The notes beneath the pieces were generated by a model. That model did not search any database. It was not told the DNA's origin and saw nothing but the letters and a program-made list of their open reading frames with translations. A stretch of 64,000 nt of DNA, taken from NCBI GenBank assembly GCA_038025085.1, contig CM076148.1, positions 20,936,501 through 21,000,500 of the forward strand, written 5' to 3'. Source of the stretch: Tetragonia tetragonoides. Lineage: Eukaryota; Streptophyta; Magnoliopsida; Caryophyllales; Aizoaceae. The translations under genes were made by a program, and so were the position numbers. Positions 12,051 to 25,193 of the stretch are shown one piece after another (within the stretch, counting starts at the first letter, position 1; each line of letters opens with the position of its first letter).

Positions 12051-13654
12051 GTTTGTTTCTGGTTGACTTATCTTTTGTGAGATTTCTTCCATCCTTGAAA
12101 AGTAGCTTGATTACCTCTAAACTTATTAATCATGCTCTTTAGAGTCTTAGATGCTGATCCTGTTGTGACTGGAAAATCACTAGATCTATCAATTTACACA
12201 ACTTCTTTTTTGAGAAGTATTTTGTCTATAGTTTCAAGTAAGTTTATAGGACGGTATGAAAAATATGTTTCACATTATTAAAATTCAGTAAGTCTTAAAT
12301 TGTCAGTTAAAGACAAGATATTGCCCATGTAAATCAACTTCATGGAAGGAAATACAAATAGTTAGTAATTGTCCATAATTAAGGAGGGTTGGTCCATAAT
12401 TGTTGCAATTGCATTATAACTATATATAGTTACTGATATGGCTAGCTATTATCAAACTTATGGTTGAAGTTATGAATGTCGCTTATTTTTCCATCTCAAA
12501 ATTGACACAAATTATAGTGGTTCTATTATGTGGTTTTCTTTCACTACTGGTACATATTTTGCAATTGTCTGTGTGAAACGAAATTCATATGCACAAACTG
12601 AATCAACTGTTTGAGAAATGCAAAGAAATAAAAGAAGGAAGAAAGAAAGAGAAAGAAGGAAGCCTTAATTTGTTGATTTTTGGACATTGGAAAGTTCTGG
12701 GTGAAAGGTTAGGAAGCACTATCTATATAGGAAACCAGTTGCATATGACTTGCAAAGTGTTTAGCCCGAAGTTCGTTTTTGGTATGACACAAATGAGGTG
12801 TGATTATGTTAGTATATCATTGCTTATTTATTGTAATGAGCTCTTATTTGATGCTATGTTTCTCAATCTACTCAGGAACATTGCAGTGATCCATCGTTGC
12901 TTATTTATTGCGATAGAGCGAGCTTATGTCAATTCTTATATTGTCATGTCAGTAAGAAATTAATGGGCACTGAAGTATTCTTCTTTCGGAGTCTATTCAG
13001 TACCCCTAGTCTTGAGGTTACAAAGAAATGCTGACAAAGTGCTTGATGGTTGTTGCTAAGTTTTGTTTGTGTATCTTCAATAGTGATACGAGATATTTTG
13101 CTGATATTTCCCTTATTTCATTCCACAATAACGATTTCAGTTCCATTTGATTTTCTAATCAAAATAGTCGTCTTTTTATCTTAGTCACTGGGATTTGGTA
13201 TACTATATACAATGGCAGGTTAGGCTTTTCACTTTGCATTATGGATAATATTCATACAGGAAAAGTGATTACTTTTCCAACTACTACTGTAATGAAGTTT
13301 ATATCTTTCACAGGAAAGATTAAACCTTTCTAAATCTGTGAATCATTGACGTGTGAGGTTTGCCCAGTTGCCCTCCTGACGATATTATAGTACTTTAAAA
13401 TTTCTAAATATGTAATTGTTTTTTTATAATAGAGGTGTCAACTTCCAAGAAGTTCAAGAACGTTAGCATCTACAATTGTTCATAGAAAGTTCAAAGGTAA
13501 AGTTTCATTTAAATTTCTTTTGGGTTCAGTCTACTTCTTTAGTGCGTACGTATACATTAAACATCTTTAAAATTTTCAATTACTATTCTTAAAAGTTTGT
13601 GATTTCCGTGCTTGTCTTATATTAATCTGATAGTTAAATAATTTTGCAGTTGCA
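12051..13654. other. Unassigned AT-rich stretch
   Basis: No further ILR1-like exons and no transposon domains were recognised. A 124-codon open frame at 12589-12963 has low-complexity Lys/Glu-rich sequence and no family resemblance. Confidence 0.35.
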
Positions 13655-13888
13655 ATGACGATCAATAATGAGCTATATTCTAAATACGACGATATTGATG
13701 ACAAAATAGGTGTCGACGACGATGTAATACAGAACAACACATGTCATGCTGATATGACAAATTTTTCGCAGTTAAAAGCAATAAAGAATTTGTTTAACTA
13801 CATTTACCAAAGTTTTGACGATGTAGGACGTCGACGTAATGACTTCATTAGAAAAATGTCGCTTTCATTAACAGATTCTATGAAATAG
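13655..13888 (+). other. Unidentified 77-codon open frame, possibly an exon
   Basis: The frame starts at ATG shortly after a TTTTGCAG acceptor-like sequence and encodes an acidic N-terminal part (YDDIDDKIGVDDD) followed by a Phe/Lys/Arg-rich part. It lies about 650 bp upstream of the decayed small gene at 14530 and on the same strand, so it could be an upstream exon of it. I do not recognise the product. Confidence 0.35.
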
Positions 13889-14529
13889 ATGTTCCTCTCA
13901 TGAGTTAGTTGCTGGATCTTGTATTATAAATTTAGTAATAGTTTTTGCATTCTTAGTTTTCACAAGAATTTTATTTTTTCGTCGTGTATTTTGTACAGCT
14001 TATAAAATAATAATATATGTATGAACTTCTATCGTATGTTGATCTTTGGCCATATTTCTATACCTAACTATACTTAATGTATTTCATATAATTGATTCTT
14101 CAAATCTCAATATAATTTTTGTTGCTTTAAATTCAACATATTTTTACATATTTAGGTAAAATTTTGACCATACAAAATATTAGAATATTTAATTGATTGA
14201 TTATAACTTTTTAGTTGGTCAAATTAACTTACACATGTATGTTGACAAAATTATAGCACTATAAGTTCAACCATCTTCTTAGAATGTTATTTATTTTTTT
14301 TTTGGTCAAATAAATAGTGCATGGTATTAAATTAAGTATTGTTTCCTCATTTGTCAATAATATTATTTTTACATTATATGTCATTCTTGCTCTGTATATA
14401 AGACAATACCTATATTGATAAAAAATATTTTAAACACAGTACTAAAAAGTTAATATCATTTTGAATTTCATTTATTATTAGTGCATATTATTATTTATAA
14501 AGTTCATATCCACATTTCTTTTTTGCAGG

Positions 14530-14932
14530 TTAGATGGATTTGCATCGTATTGTGTTTGGAAGTGAACATGAAGACCATTTTGCGTGATATAGTCACCCAA
14601 ATTGATCTTTTACCACCAAAATACAACACTGACTCAGTTATAAACAATGAATTCGTGCGTGTGTTGAAATAAAAGGATGGCAAGTGGAAACAAAGTCGGC
14701 AAAATTTGTTGGTTCTCCTTCCATGACATTTGAGAAATCATAACAAAATGCAGCGCGTCGTGCAATCAGATTTCTCAAAGAATTGTATGATTGTGATGTA
14801 GCAGATGTTAACTATTATCAACTAAAAACGTTGCAGGATAAATACGATGATCTAGAGGCTGAGTACAAAATGTTATTTGAGGAAAAAGAACACAAGAATG
14901 ACGACATTTTCATGGATTCTCAAGTCAATTAG
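14530..14932 (+). pseudogene. Small Helitron-associated gene, copy 1 (decayed)
   Basis: This region matches 29640-30003 over its whole length. Shared blocks include TIL-DI near the start, a GAAATAAAAGGATG nucleotide block, AIRFLK-LYDCD, AD-NYYQ and a Glu-rich C-terminal coiled-coil-like segment ending with MDSQVN. Compared with copy 2, this one has a 1 bp deletion near 14655 and an in-frame TAA near 14740 (where copy 2 has a Glu codon). I do not know the function. It precedes the RepHel pseudogene by about 4 kb on the same strand. It may be left over from an older, related Helitron or belong to an extended 5' part of this one. Confidence 0.6.
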
Positions 14933-16529
14933 CGTAACTCTATATTCGGTTTCGTAAATGTTTGTACATATGTAGTAATGTTTTTGGGGTTTTTTTTTTT
15001 TTTAGAATATGTAGTATGTTTTAATCTTAGTCATAGATTTGTCTTGCATGCAATAAATACTTCCTAAATAAGAATGATAGAAAATTTTGCTACGTATGTA
15101 TAGATTTACATAAAGTTTTTTCCTTACAGAATATAGTTCTATGGAAAGAATTGCTTCTACCATTTAAATCTTTTTTTATTGTCAGGAAACTACCTTGTAA
15201 ATCCTCACTTCTTAACTTTATATTACACAAATCTGCTTTTAAAGTCGGCCAAGTTATGTTTTTACTTTAAATTTTTGTATATATTAAGTGTAAATTATTC
15301 GTTCATCCTAAGATAAGCTTTTGATTCTATTTGCGTAAAAAAATTATGTCATATTTCCGAGTTAAAAAAAAGGGCAAGAAAAATATGATTAAGTAATAAT
15401 ATCTCATTAATTGTTGATCAATATCGAGGGTTCAACCTCGTCTTAGGCATGGAACAATCTTAATATCTTCACTAATTGTCTGACCGTTTGCTTCGTTGTT
15501 TTTTCTCCTACCCACTTTCCTTTTACATTCGTTCCTTTTTCTCCTACTCACTTCCCCTTTTAGTAATACTTTCAATGTTAAAAGAGCCATTTATCCTTAC
15601 TTTTTCTTGTCATCATTACTATCGAACCCACTAGTAATTCACACACTCTCTTAATTATATTAAAGTAAGGGCAAGTGTGGAATTTTTGACCCAAAAGCAA
15701 TTGTCATTAAACTCCGTGTAAAAAAAAGTGGGAAGCAGAAAAAAGAACGGCGGGAGTAGTCAGTAAAGTGGGTTATGTTAATATAGTAATGTGGTAATGT
15801 ACGTGGAGTGTAATTGCTTTGCCGATGTTTACATGCAAAAAAAAAAGGACAAAGAAGTGAAACATTCCATAAATTGCAACAAGACAAATCTCTACATTTT
15901 GCCTTCCCAATACTTGCATATGGGAACTTACAATTTGGTATATGTTTGAGTTGGGTTATTTTTTAACGTTACATAGATATAGGTCATTTCTCTAACTAAC
16001 CGTATGTGATGGCTTATTTCTTTATTTTTTGTTGAACTCTCCGCCTACCTTTAAAGTCCTCAATCTTTTCCTCAACAGATTGATCTGCAACAATACAATA
16101 TCACTCTGGTGAACAATTTCCAGTAAGTTAGTCTTTTTTCTCATGTGAGACTTCCTTTTTTTCTTCTCGATTTTAATGTTCATATCATAGATGTTAATAT
16201 TGCGAATGAACTTCATCATCTTTGTAAATAAATCCGATTTGGAGAGTTGGCTTATACGAGGCAATTCGATACAAATCTGGAATTGTATTGTCTCATACAC
16301 TTTTATCAAATAGGTGGTAAAGTCGTCATGTTTTAAAGTTTACATTTTGGATATGTTTCATCTTAACTACGGAATAAATGCGCTTTAATTTTTTTTTAAA
16401 TCCTTATCTTTTTATATTGCAGTATGTATTGGTATGATAAGTGAAGGCCGCCATTTGAAGAGGCATGAATTGTTATATTCCTTGCAGATAAGTATTCATT
16501 ATTTTAAAATCGTATATAGTTAATTTAAA

Positions 16530-16574
<45 letters not shown>

Positions 16575-17146
16575 TTTTTTAATAATGAAATTCATATTCT
16601 TAATTTAACGGCTTATTTTTCTTATTTTATTACTTTTTTTTCCACGATTAGGATTGCATTGGTTAAATTCACTATTGAAATAAACTTTTATTTGTTAAAA
16701 TTTTATTTTTAAATTTTCGTTACAAGATCAATGTGTTGTGTATCTTTATTTATAATAGATTATTTCATATTTATTTGTAAAAATGTTTATCAATTTAATA
16801 TTTAATCTTCCTGCCAAAAACCAAAAAAAGTGAATATTTAATCTAGAAAATATTTATTTACTTTTAAAACATATTTATTAAATACATATTTATTTTGTAT
16901 CTTAATATTGTCGAGGTTTATTTTTGTAAAAATATTTATTCTTATTAAAAAAACATCGTTGTTTTTTGCGTTTGCAATATTCAATATTTATAGCACTTAT
17001 ATGAATAACAAATATATTCATATCGATATGTTAAATGGATATGCTCGACTTATACATGTAGAAGATAAACTTCATATCACTTTTATTTTTTTGTTTTTTC
17101 TCAACTCTTCTTTTTTGGTTTTTTTCTGATTGTCTTTATATCTATA
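14933..17146. other. Unassigned AT-rich stretch with an (AT)n microsatellite
   Basis: No coding domain was recognised. An AT dinucleotide run occupies 16532-16571. The remainder is AT-rich with short, unsupported ORFs. Confidence 0.5.
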
Positions 17147-18160
17147 TAGTATATATACATATATAACAATCATAACATATAGTTATAAATTATCTATCAC
17201 AAAAATTTCCCAATAGAGCAAGAAGAAGTATCTAAGTTGAAAGTCATTAGAACTCAATCGTTTACTTACAAGTAGGTATGATTTTTTTTCACTGATTTTT
17301 CTTAGTAATTAATTGTGAATACTTAGTATATAGTTTATTAGAAATTTGATATTCATCAATGTATTATGTACTCACCGAATGAAAAAAAGAATATATACAA
17401 TTACCTATCTTTGTACTCCACTTGCGAATACTGCATGAATTTTCAAAAACTAAAATATAAAAAATGTTCAATGAAATTTATAAATAATAACAATATGTCT
17501 TTGACATGGAATCTCAACCATAAGTAGTGGATTAAAGAATAGAAGATAGGAACGTAACAAGGTCAATTTTTTTTGTCCCAAAGAAGGACAAAACTTTCTC
17601 ACTTCTATGTGAAATTGTACATGATATGTGATTCCCACTAAATACCTCCAGTACTCACCATATAATAAAAAGTCAAAACATGTATTTGTACTAGCCAAAA
17701 AAAAAAAAATCCCCAAAAACTACTTCTACGTATTATCTTATACTTTACCGTTATTCAATTTTGTCACTTTTATGTGAATGAAATCAACAACACTTAAAAC
17801 TTAGCTCTCAACATAAGTACCTCCACAAATGATGTTAATTTTTTTCTGCTACTACAAAACTTAAGTAATTTAAATTGTATATAATCTCGTATTTATTAGA
17901 GTTTTTCCAATGTAATTTTATTTTATAAAAAGCTTGCACAGAGAAATGCAGCAACATGTTCCCCACACTGATAAATCCAAAAACTCCAAGTTTGTGCATA
18001 TTGGTTTATAATAATACGTTTAAGATAATATTTTCTTCAAGGTTTGTAGTATTATAAATATTTTAGGACTTTCGTTCTAAAAAAGAGGTTTATACTATTA
18101 AAAATGTTTCCTAGAACCTTTTTCCTGAAAAAGAATAGAAAAAATAGTATGGCGTTGCCA

Positions 18161-18681
18161 CTATTTGCCAAGTTTTTAATTTAATTCTTTAACTTTTTTA
18201 ATTTTTAAATATTAGTTTATATAAATATGTTTTGTAAATTCATACAATCTAGACATATACTACACTAAAATACATGAAAAATAATATTTATTAGTGAAAT
18301 AAAAGTACTATCATTAAAAAAAAAAAATAATAAGCATCCATATAATTCAGCAATTCCTCAAACACACATGTTGATGATTATAAATAAATCAAATGGTTTT
18401 GTACTAAAGTAATAGAAGCATCAGTAGCTCGCTCCAAACCACCCAAGCACACATAACTATGTGGAGATATGTGAACTTGCGTGTCTATATCTAAATAAAT
18501 ATATTCAAACACAAGCAGACTCTCTATTTGCCAAGCTTTTAATTCAATTCTTTAACTTTTTTAATTTCTAAATATTAGTTTATATAATATATTTTGTAAA
18601 TTCATACAATCTAGCCATATGCTACACTAAAATACATGAAAAATAATATTTATTAGTGAAATGAAAGTGCTATCATTAAAA
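18161..18681. repeat. Direct repeat, two 158-160 bp copies
   Basis: 18161-18320 and 18524-18681 are about 90% identical. Both begin CTATTTGCCAAG and end in CTATCATTAAA, with about 200 bp between them. They lie upstream of the RepHel start inside the putative Helitron and carry no ORF. Confidence 0.85.
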
Positions 18682-21600
18682 AAACAAAATAAAAGAGCTA
18701 CATTTAAACGGAAATGAGAATAATAAATAAACACTATGGCATTTTTTTATTTTTAAATCTTTTACCTATTTATCTTAAATGTTCATTTCCTAAATTCTAA
18801 ATTTTCGTCTCATAACACATCAATTTTTTTTTATGCAGTACATTACTCTGTATATCACTGTCAACAGAAGCGTTATCTTAGTGCAAGTTTCTGGTGTGCG
18901 TTATTATTTGAGGTATGTATTTTTTCTATTATTTTTATTTTATTTTGCAAATATATAAATTTTTTGTTTTGTCATTAAAATATTATATGTTTTTTTTATT
19001 ATTATGTTACTACTAGATCGTACAATATCTTGAAGGAACTGTTATATACGTAAGTTCTATTTGTCAACGCTTGTTACAAGTAACACGCAAGATGAATAAG
19101 GCGAAGAAAATTGTAGCTCATTTTGCTAAACGAATACCTGATTCACAAAAGCGGCGTCAAAAAGCATCATCTTCTGATGACACTTCAGGTTATTAAATTA
19201 TTATTATTTACTTCTTTATTAAATTATTTATTTATGAAAAAAATTCAATTTCTAACTATAAAATATTTCAACCTAAAGGTAGAAAGACACCTCCACAGCG
19301 CCCTTATGCATTACCATTACCAGACATATGCAAGTATTGCAAGGCCAAAATCTTCAAAAACGAATCCATAAACATTTATTGTTCTCAAGGAGAGATACGT
19401 CTTGCAATCCTTTCCATGCCAACTGCTTTGTGTCAACTATTTGTGTCTGGAGATGAAGACTCTATGAATTTTAGAAAATTCATATTATTATACAATAGCC
19501 AATTCGCTTTTACTTCTCTTGGAGTAAAAAAAAGACAGAGAAATTGCACGAAGAGATCGTGGAATATACACCTTCAGAGTTCAAGGTCAGGTTATCATTT
19601 TATCAATGATGTCCTGCCCAATAATGAAGAGCCGAAGTATTTGCAGTTGTATTTCTATGATACCGAATCAGAATTTTATTATCGCCAACGAGTTTCTTCT
19701 GAGCTGTCACCGAACGTCATTAGTATATTGATGCAAGTAATGGAAGTTGATCCATATGCAAATTTCTTTCGATCGTTAAGGGACGTCGGCGTAGATGAAA
19801 GTAGTAAAATAATTATTCGCTCTGATCCGGATCAGGATCAACGTACTCACTATGCACCAACTACATCACAAGTAGCAACCATATGGATTGAAAGCAACAG
19901 TTCTTACGAGCCAGTGTCGCGGGATATAATGGTGCATGCAACCTCTGGAACAAGTCATCAGATTTTACATTATTATGGATGTTATGACATTCTTCAATAT
20001 CCACTTTTATTTCCATATGGTAGTACGGGATGACATCGAAATATAAAAAGATATAGAACTGATTGTCGTCATTATGAACAACCACCTAGCTTTTCTACTA
20101 ATGACAAACTTGTTCAAACTGTTGAAGACCTTTGGAAGCCGAAGAACAAGGTGCGTACAAAAAAACTTTGAATATTTTTATAACGAAAAACATATTTTCA
20201 AAAACAGTTTTGTAAATGCTAATTGTTTTTAACCTCCCATTTTACATTGCAGCGGTAAATAATGCAATATCACCAGAGAGGAGAGTATCTTGTAGAGAAT
20301 ATTATTGTTATCTACTACAAATCCGTGTAAATGATGATTCTATGTTGCTAAAGTGTGGCCGATTGTTACAACAATATGTGGTTGACATGTACATCAAGAT
20401 TGAATCTGGTCGACTCGACTTTGTAAAAAAAAAACAAGACACCATATGGTCTGAACTGTATAAAGGAATCGTGGACAGTGTTCGTATGGGTGAAACAGAA
20501 GCATCGAATATCGGGCATCGTATTGTTCTTCCTCCCACATTTATTGGCGGTCCTCGTGATATGCGTCGTCGTTATCTTGATGCCATGACCTTAGTTCAAA
20601 ATTTTGTGAAACCGGATATTTTTTTTAACTATGACCTGCAATCCATCATGACCAGAAATCAAAGAAGAGTTAGATCCATACGAAGAGACACAGAATAGAC
20701 CAGATCTTATTGTAAGGATATTCCATGCGAAACTGATGGATCTAAAGAAAGATATCGTTAAAATAAATTATTTGGAAATGTAGCAGCTTTTATTTATGTT
20801 GTTGAATTTCAAAAAAGAGGTTTACCTCATGCTCATTTCTTGATAATTTTTGACTCGAATAGCAAAATCAGAACTGCCGATCAGTATGATGCTCATGTGT
20901 GTGCTGAAATCCCTGACGAAGATGATAAACAAGCATCTATATGAAGTTGTCTTGAAACACATGATGCATGGTCCATGCGGTGTAGAAAATTCAAGAAATG
21001 TTTGCATGAAAGATAGAAGATGCAAAAATCACTACCCTCGTAGCTTTGCCGACACGACAAGTTGTGGACGCAATTCTTATCCTATATATCGACGTCCTGA
21101 TAATGGAAAACAGGCACGTATACGTGGAGTTTTATTAGATAATCAATGGGTGATTCCTTATAATCCTTTTCTATTGGCAAAATATGATTGTCATATTAAC
21201 GTCGAGATTTGCTCTACAATAAAAGCTGTGAAACATCTTTATATATACGTATACAAAGGTCATGATCGTGTTCAGCTTTCTCTCCAAACCGATGATGATA
21301 TTCATTCACACGATGAAATACACATGTATCAGTCTGCAATATGGACATCGCCCCCCGAAGCAATGTGGCGTATTTATAAGTTTCATCTCAATGAGATGTA
21401 CCCAAATGTGGTAAATTTACAAGTACATCTTCCGAATTTGCAACATGTTACCTTCTGCCAAAGTGAAAATCTGAATCGGTTAACACAGCAACCAAGAGTG
21501 AGAAGAACCATGTTGACTGCTTTCTTTGGAAAAAACCGATCAGACCCACAAGCACGTCAGTATTTACATCCTGATTTTCCTAAACATTATGTGTGGCATC

Positions 21601-22285
21601 CGGGTGGAAGGGAAAAATATTGGTCTGCTCGTCGTAAAGGAATAGTCGTTGGTCGTGTGGTTTACGCAAATCCTGCTGAAGGAGAGCGTTTTTATTTGCG
21701 TTTATTACTTATAAACGTCAAAGGTCCTTTATCTTTTGATGATTTGTACACGGTCAATGACAGAAGGTATTCTACTTTTCAAGAAGCGGCTCATCGTCGT
21801 GGACTTTTAGAGGCCGACAATTCTATTGAGCAATGTTTACAAGAAGCAGCACATTGTCAAATGCCTCATGTACTAAGAAGATTATTTGCTATATTGCTTA
21901 TCTATTGTCGCCCTAGAAGTCCTATCTGCTGTGGAATCGATTCTATTCATCCCTTTCTGAAGATTTCAACCGCACTTTTCCCTCAAATATAAGAAAGGTT
22001 CAAAATATGATATTGAAAAATGTCGCTTGATATATTGAATCAATGGGAAAAAGATTTGAAGATTTCAATTTTGAAGGATTGCATATACAAGAAAATTCTG
22101 AGGAAATGCTTGCAAAAGAAATCGAAGAAGAACTCAATATTCTCATATCTACAACGGAAATCAACTTTATTCATCTTTTGAATGCAGAACAGAGACGTGC
22201 CTTCAACATAATCTTCAATAAAACTACACAATCTCAATCCGGAGCATACTTTATTGATGGTCCTGCTGGTACTGCTAAGACATTC

Positions 22286-25193
22286 TGTAATACCCCAAAT
22301 ATTTTTAATATTTTCAGAAATTAAATTGTTATATATTATAAAATGATATTTTGTTAGTTTTGGTAATTATGTGTGTATTTTAGCTTTTAGTTTTTTTTTC
22401 ATAAGAAAAGGAGACGTGTTTGTGCTGTATGTGGAGAGGTCGGTTCCACCGCCTCTCTTCCCTTTATCTAGAGGGATTCTTATTTGTTTTTAGTTCATTA
22501 AAACCCTTCACCCTATTTTTTTTCTCTTTTGCTCTCTTTCACGCTCAAAACCTCAAGAACCACCATCACCCTTCTCTGCTTGCACCGAACTGAACCGCCA
22601 CCACCATTACTTCACTTCTCTCTCTAAAAGTCTACTGCCACGGCTGCTACTGTACGGTTGATCGGAGAACTTTCATTGCCTTCTCTCTCCTCTGTTTCAC
22701 GCCCTCTGTTTTGGTGTGTTGATGTTGTTGACGTTGCTGTTTGTTTTTTTTTTTTTTTTGGAGAATGGTTAGAGAATTTCATTCCATCATCCAATGGACA
22801 CCAATGTGGTGCCCAGGAGAGAATTACACAAGTGTTGTCAAGGCATTATCAAAACGATAATCCTCTCAGCAGAAACAGAGATGGCTTACATGAATCAATT
22901 AACTACAGACTACAGTGCTCCCTATACAATCAACCAAACGATTATACAAGAGACCTAATCAACAATCTATATACATCATCATGATTAAACAAGGAATACA
23001 GCCTGACACAAACACTATCTTGAATCTGCCTCACAATTTGATCAATAGGATGCCTAGCGCCATGGAAAATGATCTGGTTCCTCTCACGCCAGATAACATA
23101 GACCGTGGCCAGCAAAGCAGCTCTTCGTGCACCCTGCTCTATTTGCTTGCCTCTCTGATACTTAATGAACCACGAAACCTCTCTCTGAAGTGACCATGGT
23201 CTCCTGCTAATACCCATCCAAAGTAGAACACGCTGCCAAATATCTTGAGATACAGGGCATCCAAAAAATAGATGCTGGTTGCTGGGCTGCGCAGCACAAA
23301 GGGCATCTATTCACCATCACACACCCCTTATTCACGAGGTTGTCTTGTGTAGCTAGCTTATTCTGTACAACCATCCAGAATGTTACTCTGTGTTTAAGAA
23401 CTGCAATCCTCTCAGAGCTAAGCTTGAACCATCTGCCCTGATCCCCATGTGATCTGAATTCCTCATAAGCTTTCCTAGTACAAAACTTCCCATTGTATGT
23501 CCAGCCCCTCACCATACTACTAGCTTCCTGTTGATAAGTACAAACTTCCCATTGCTGTTGTTTCTGACCACCACGAGGTGGGTTTCTGCCACCAGGCCCG
23601 ACCACCCATGAAGAACCGCGACCCCTTTTCTCTCTCCTTTTGTGGGTTTGATTTATGAAACCCTAAACCCTAGTTTGATATTTATTAAATTAATTTCTGA
23701 TTGGAGTATTAATTGATTCAATTCTGTTTTATGCATATATGTTGATTTTGGATTATTGAATTGAAGGGATTATGTGATGCCTAGTTGCTGAAATCGAATT
23801 AGAGGTAACCCTTTCTATTCGGTTTGGAGTTGAATGTTAATTGTGTGAGTATGTGAAGAATGATGTGCTTGATTGCTTTATTTTCAGAATTTGCTATTGA
23901 TTGCTTATATATGCTTTGAGTGGCTATATGTATATTATGTGTGGACTAAATCTGAATTTTTATGTTATATGTTGTGTTCTGTATGATCTGTACCATGCTC
24001 TAGCTAGATGGATGATTTTTGCTGTTAAGATTGGATATATTTTGGACTAGCCTTTCTGGTGGTTATAGAACTAGATCATAAGGTAAATTGTAGAACTTGG
24101 TTATGTTTTAGACTTAAGTAAGACTGAGACTTAAACTGAGAAACGCTTTCATTATTGGGTAACCCGTGCCAAGTTATGCATTCTGTACTACAATTGACCC
24201 GAATTGGGTATGTGGAACGAAATGAGATTATGAGAACGATTATGACAAGTATATTGATCTTGATTTGAGGCTCGTAAGTTATTAGCTTCCTTTGTTCTAG
24301 ACATGTGGGCAAGTAGCCTAAGACGTTGACTCTTAGGTGATGAGCAGTATTTTATGAAATGGTTACATGGTTATGAGAATTGGTCCGAGAGTGGACTTTT
24401 GAGTGCTTGCGGGCTATGTTATGAGTTATTAGGGCCTATGGCTAAGTTATGAGAATGATTTTGCATCTGTGGGTTTTACCGCCAATTCACTTCCCACATA
24501 GTCGAGGCTAGGAGCTAGTGACTGAGAGTAACGGCATATTCGTTGGGTTTTGAGCTAGTATAAAGAACTTATGGGATTATACTTATAGAGCCTAAGAAGG
24601 TTTAGGATATGTGAAGGTCTTATGACCTGAGTTGGAATTCGTTGTTCATCTCTTTATTTTATGAATTGAATTATGATTGTATGTTTCGATAGAATGTTTG
24701 GTTACTCACCAAAAGCTGATTGGTTGCTTTCTGTGTTACGTGTGTGTGCGCCCATTTTTCTTCAATGGTGGGCCTATGATGAATCCGTACGAAATTCGTT
24801 TGTATGGGGGAGTAGATTGGAATATTTGCAGGTTAATTGTTCGTGAGGATCTCTTGTGCTAGTTGGACTCAAAGCTGTCAAGAAGTTTATTGTTTTTTCC
24901 ATTTATTTTCATTTGATGTAATAAAGAGATTGATTAAAGTTTATTAGTTTATTGTTGGGAGCTGTAATCGTCCGTCTTGCACTCATTCTTGTGAGTGAGT
25001 GTGGCAGTGACCCCCTGGATTGCTAGAAGTCTTCCGCTGTTGTTTTGGATATTTTGTTGTATAGTCTGTATAAGCAGGTTTTTGTAAAGTCGATAACTTG
25101 GGATGTCTATTTACAAAGGAAACTCTGTCCGATTTTCGGCGTGAGTTTATTCATTTTTGTTTATTTATAATTTAGAAAATCCGGGGTGTTACA
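22286..25193 (+). mobile_element. Solo LTR inserted in the RepHel helicase (2908 bp)
   Basis: The segment starts TGTAATACCCC and ends GGGGTGTTACA and is flanked by a 5 bp target duplication CATTC (22281-22285, 25194-25198). Removing it and one duplicate rejoins the helicase reading frame exactly (AKTF followed by LYSTLL), so it entered after the helicase had formed. TGTAACACCCC/GGGGTGTTACA ends are common in plant gypsy chromovirus LTRs. No gag or pol is inside, so it is a solo LTR. About 0.8 kb of its length is a LINE inserted at 22742. Confidence 0.85.
22742..23552 (-). mobile_element. 5'-truncated L1-type LINE nested in the solo LTR
   Basis: The minus strand encodes the C-terminal part of a plant LINE ORF2: the zf-RVT region (KHRVTFWMVVQNKLATQDNL, then CPLC) and the terminal VYVIWRERNQIIFHG motif, ending in a poly-A tail (poly-T at 22744-22759 on the plus strand). 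Imperfect copies of TTGCTGTTTGTTT lie next to the tail (about 22733) and at about 23555, a likely target duplication. The frame is interrupted by a stop or frameshift between the two coding blocks. Confidence 0.85.

Noticed and set aside
16532..16571. Possible origin or hairpin at a long AT run
   Set aside because: It is a plain (AT)n microsatellite, common in plant DNA.
17468..17716. 82-codon minus-strand ORF upstream of RepHel
   Set aside because: AT-rich translation without family features and inside the Helitron non-coding part.
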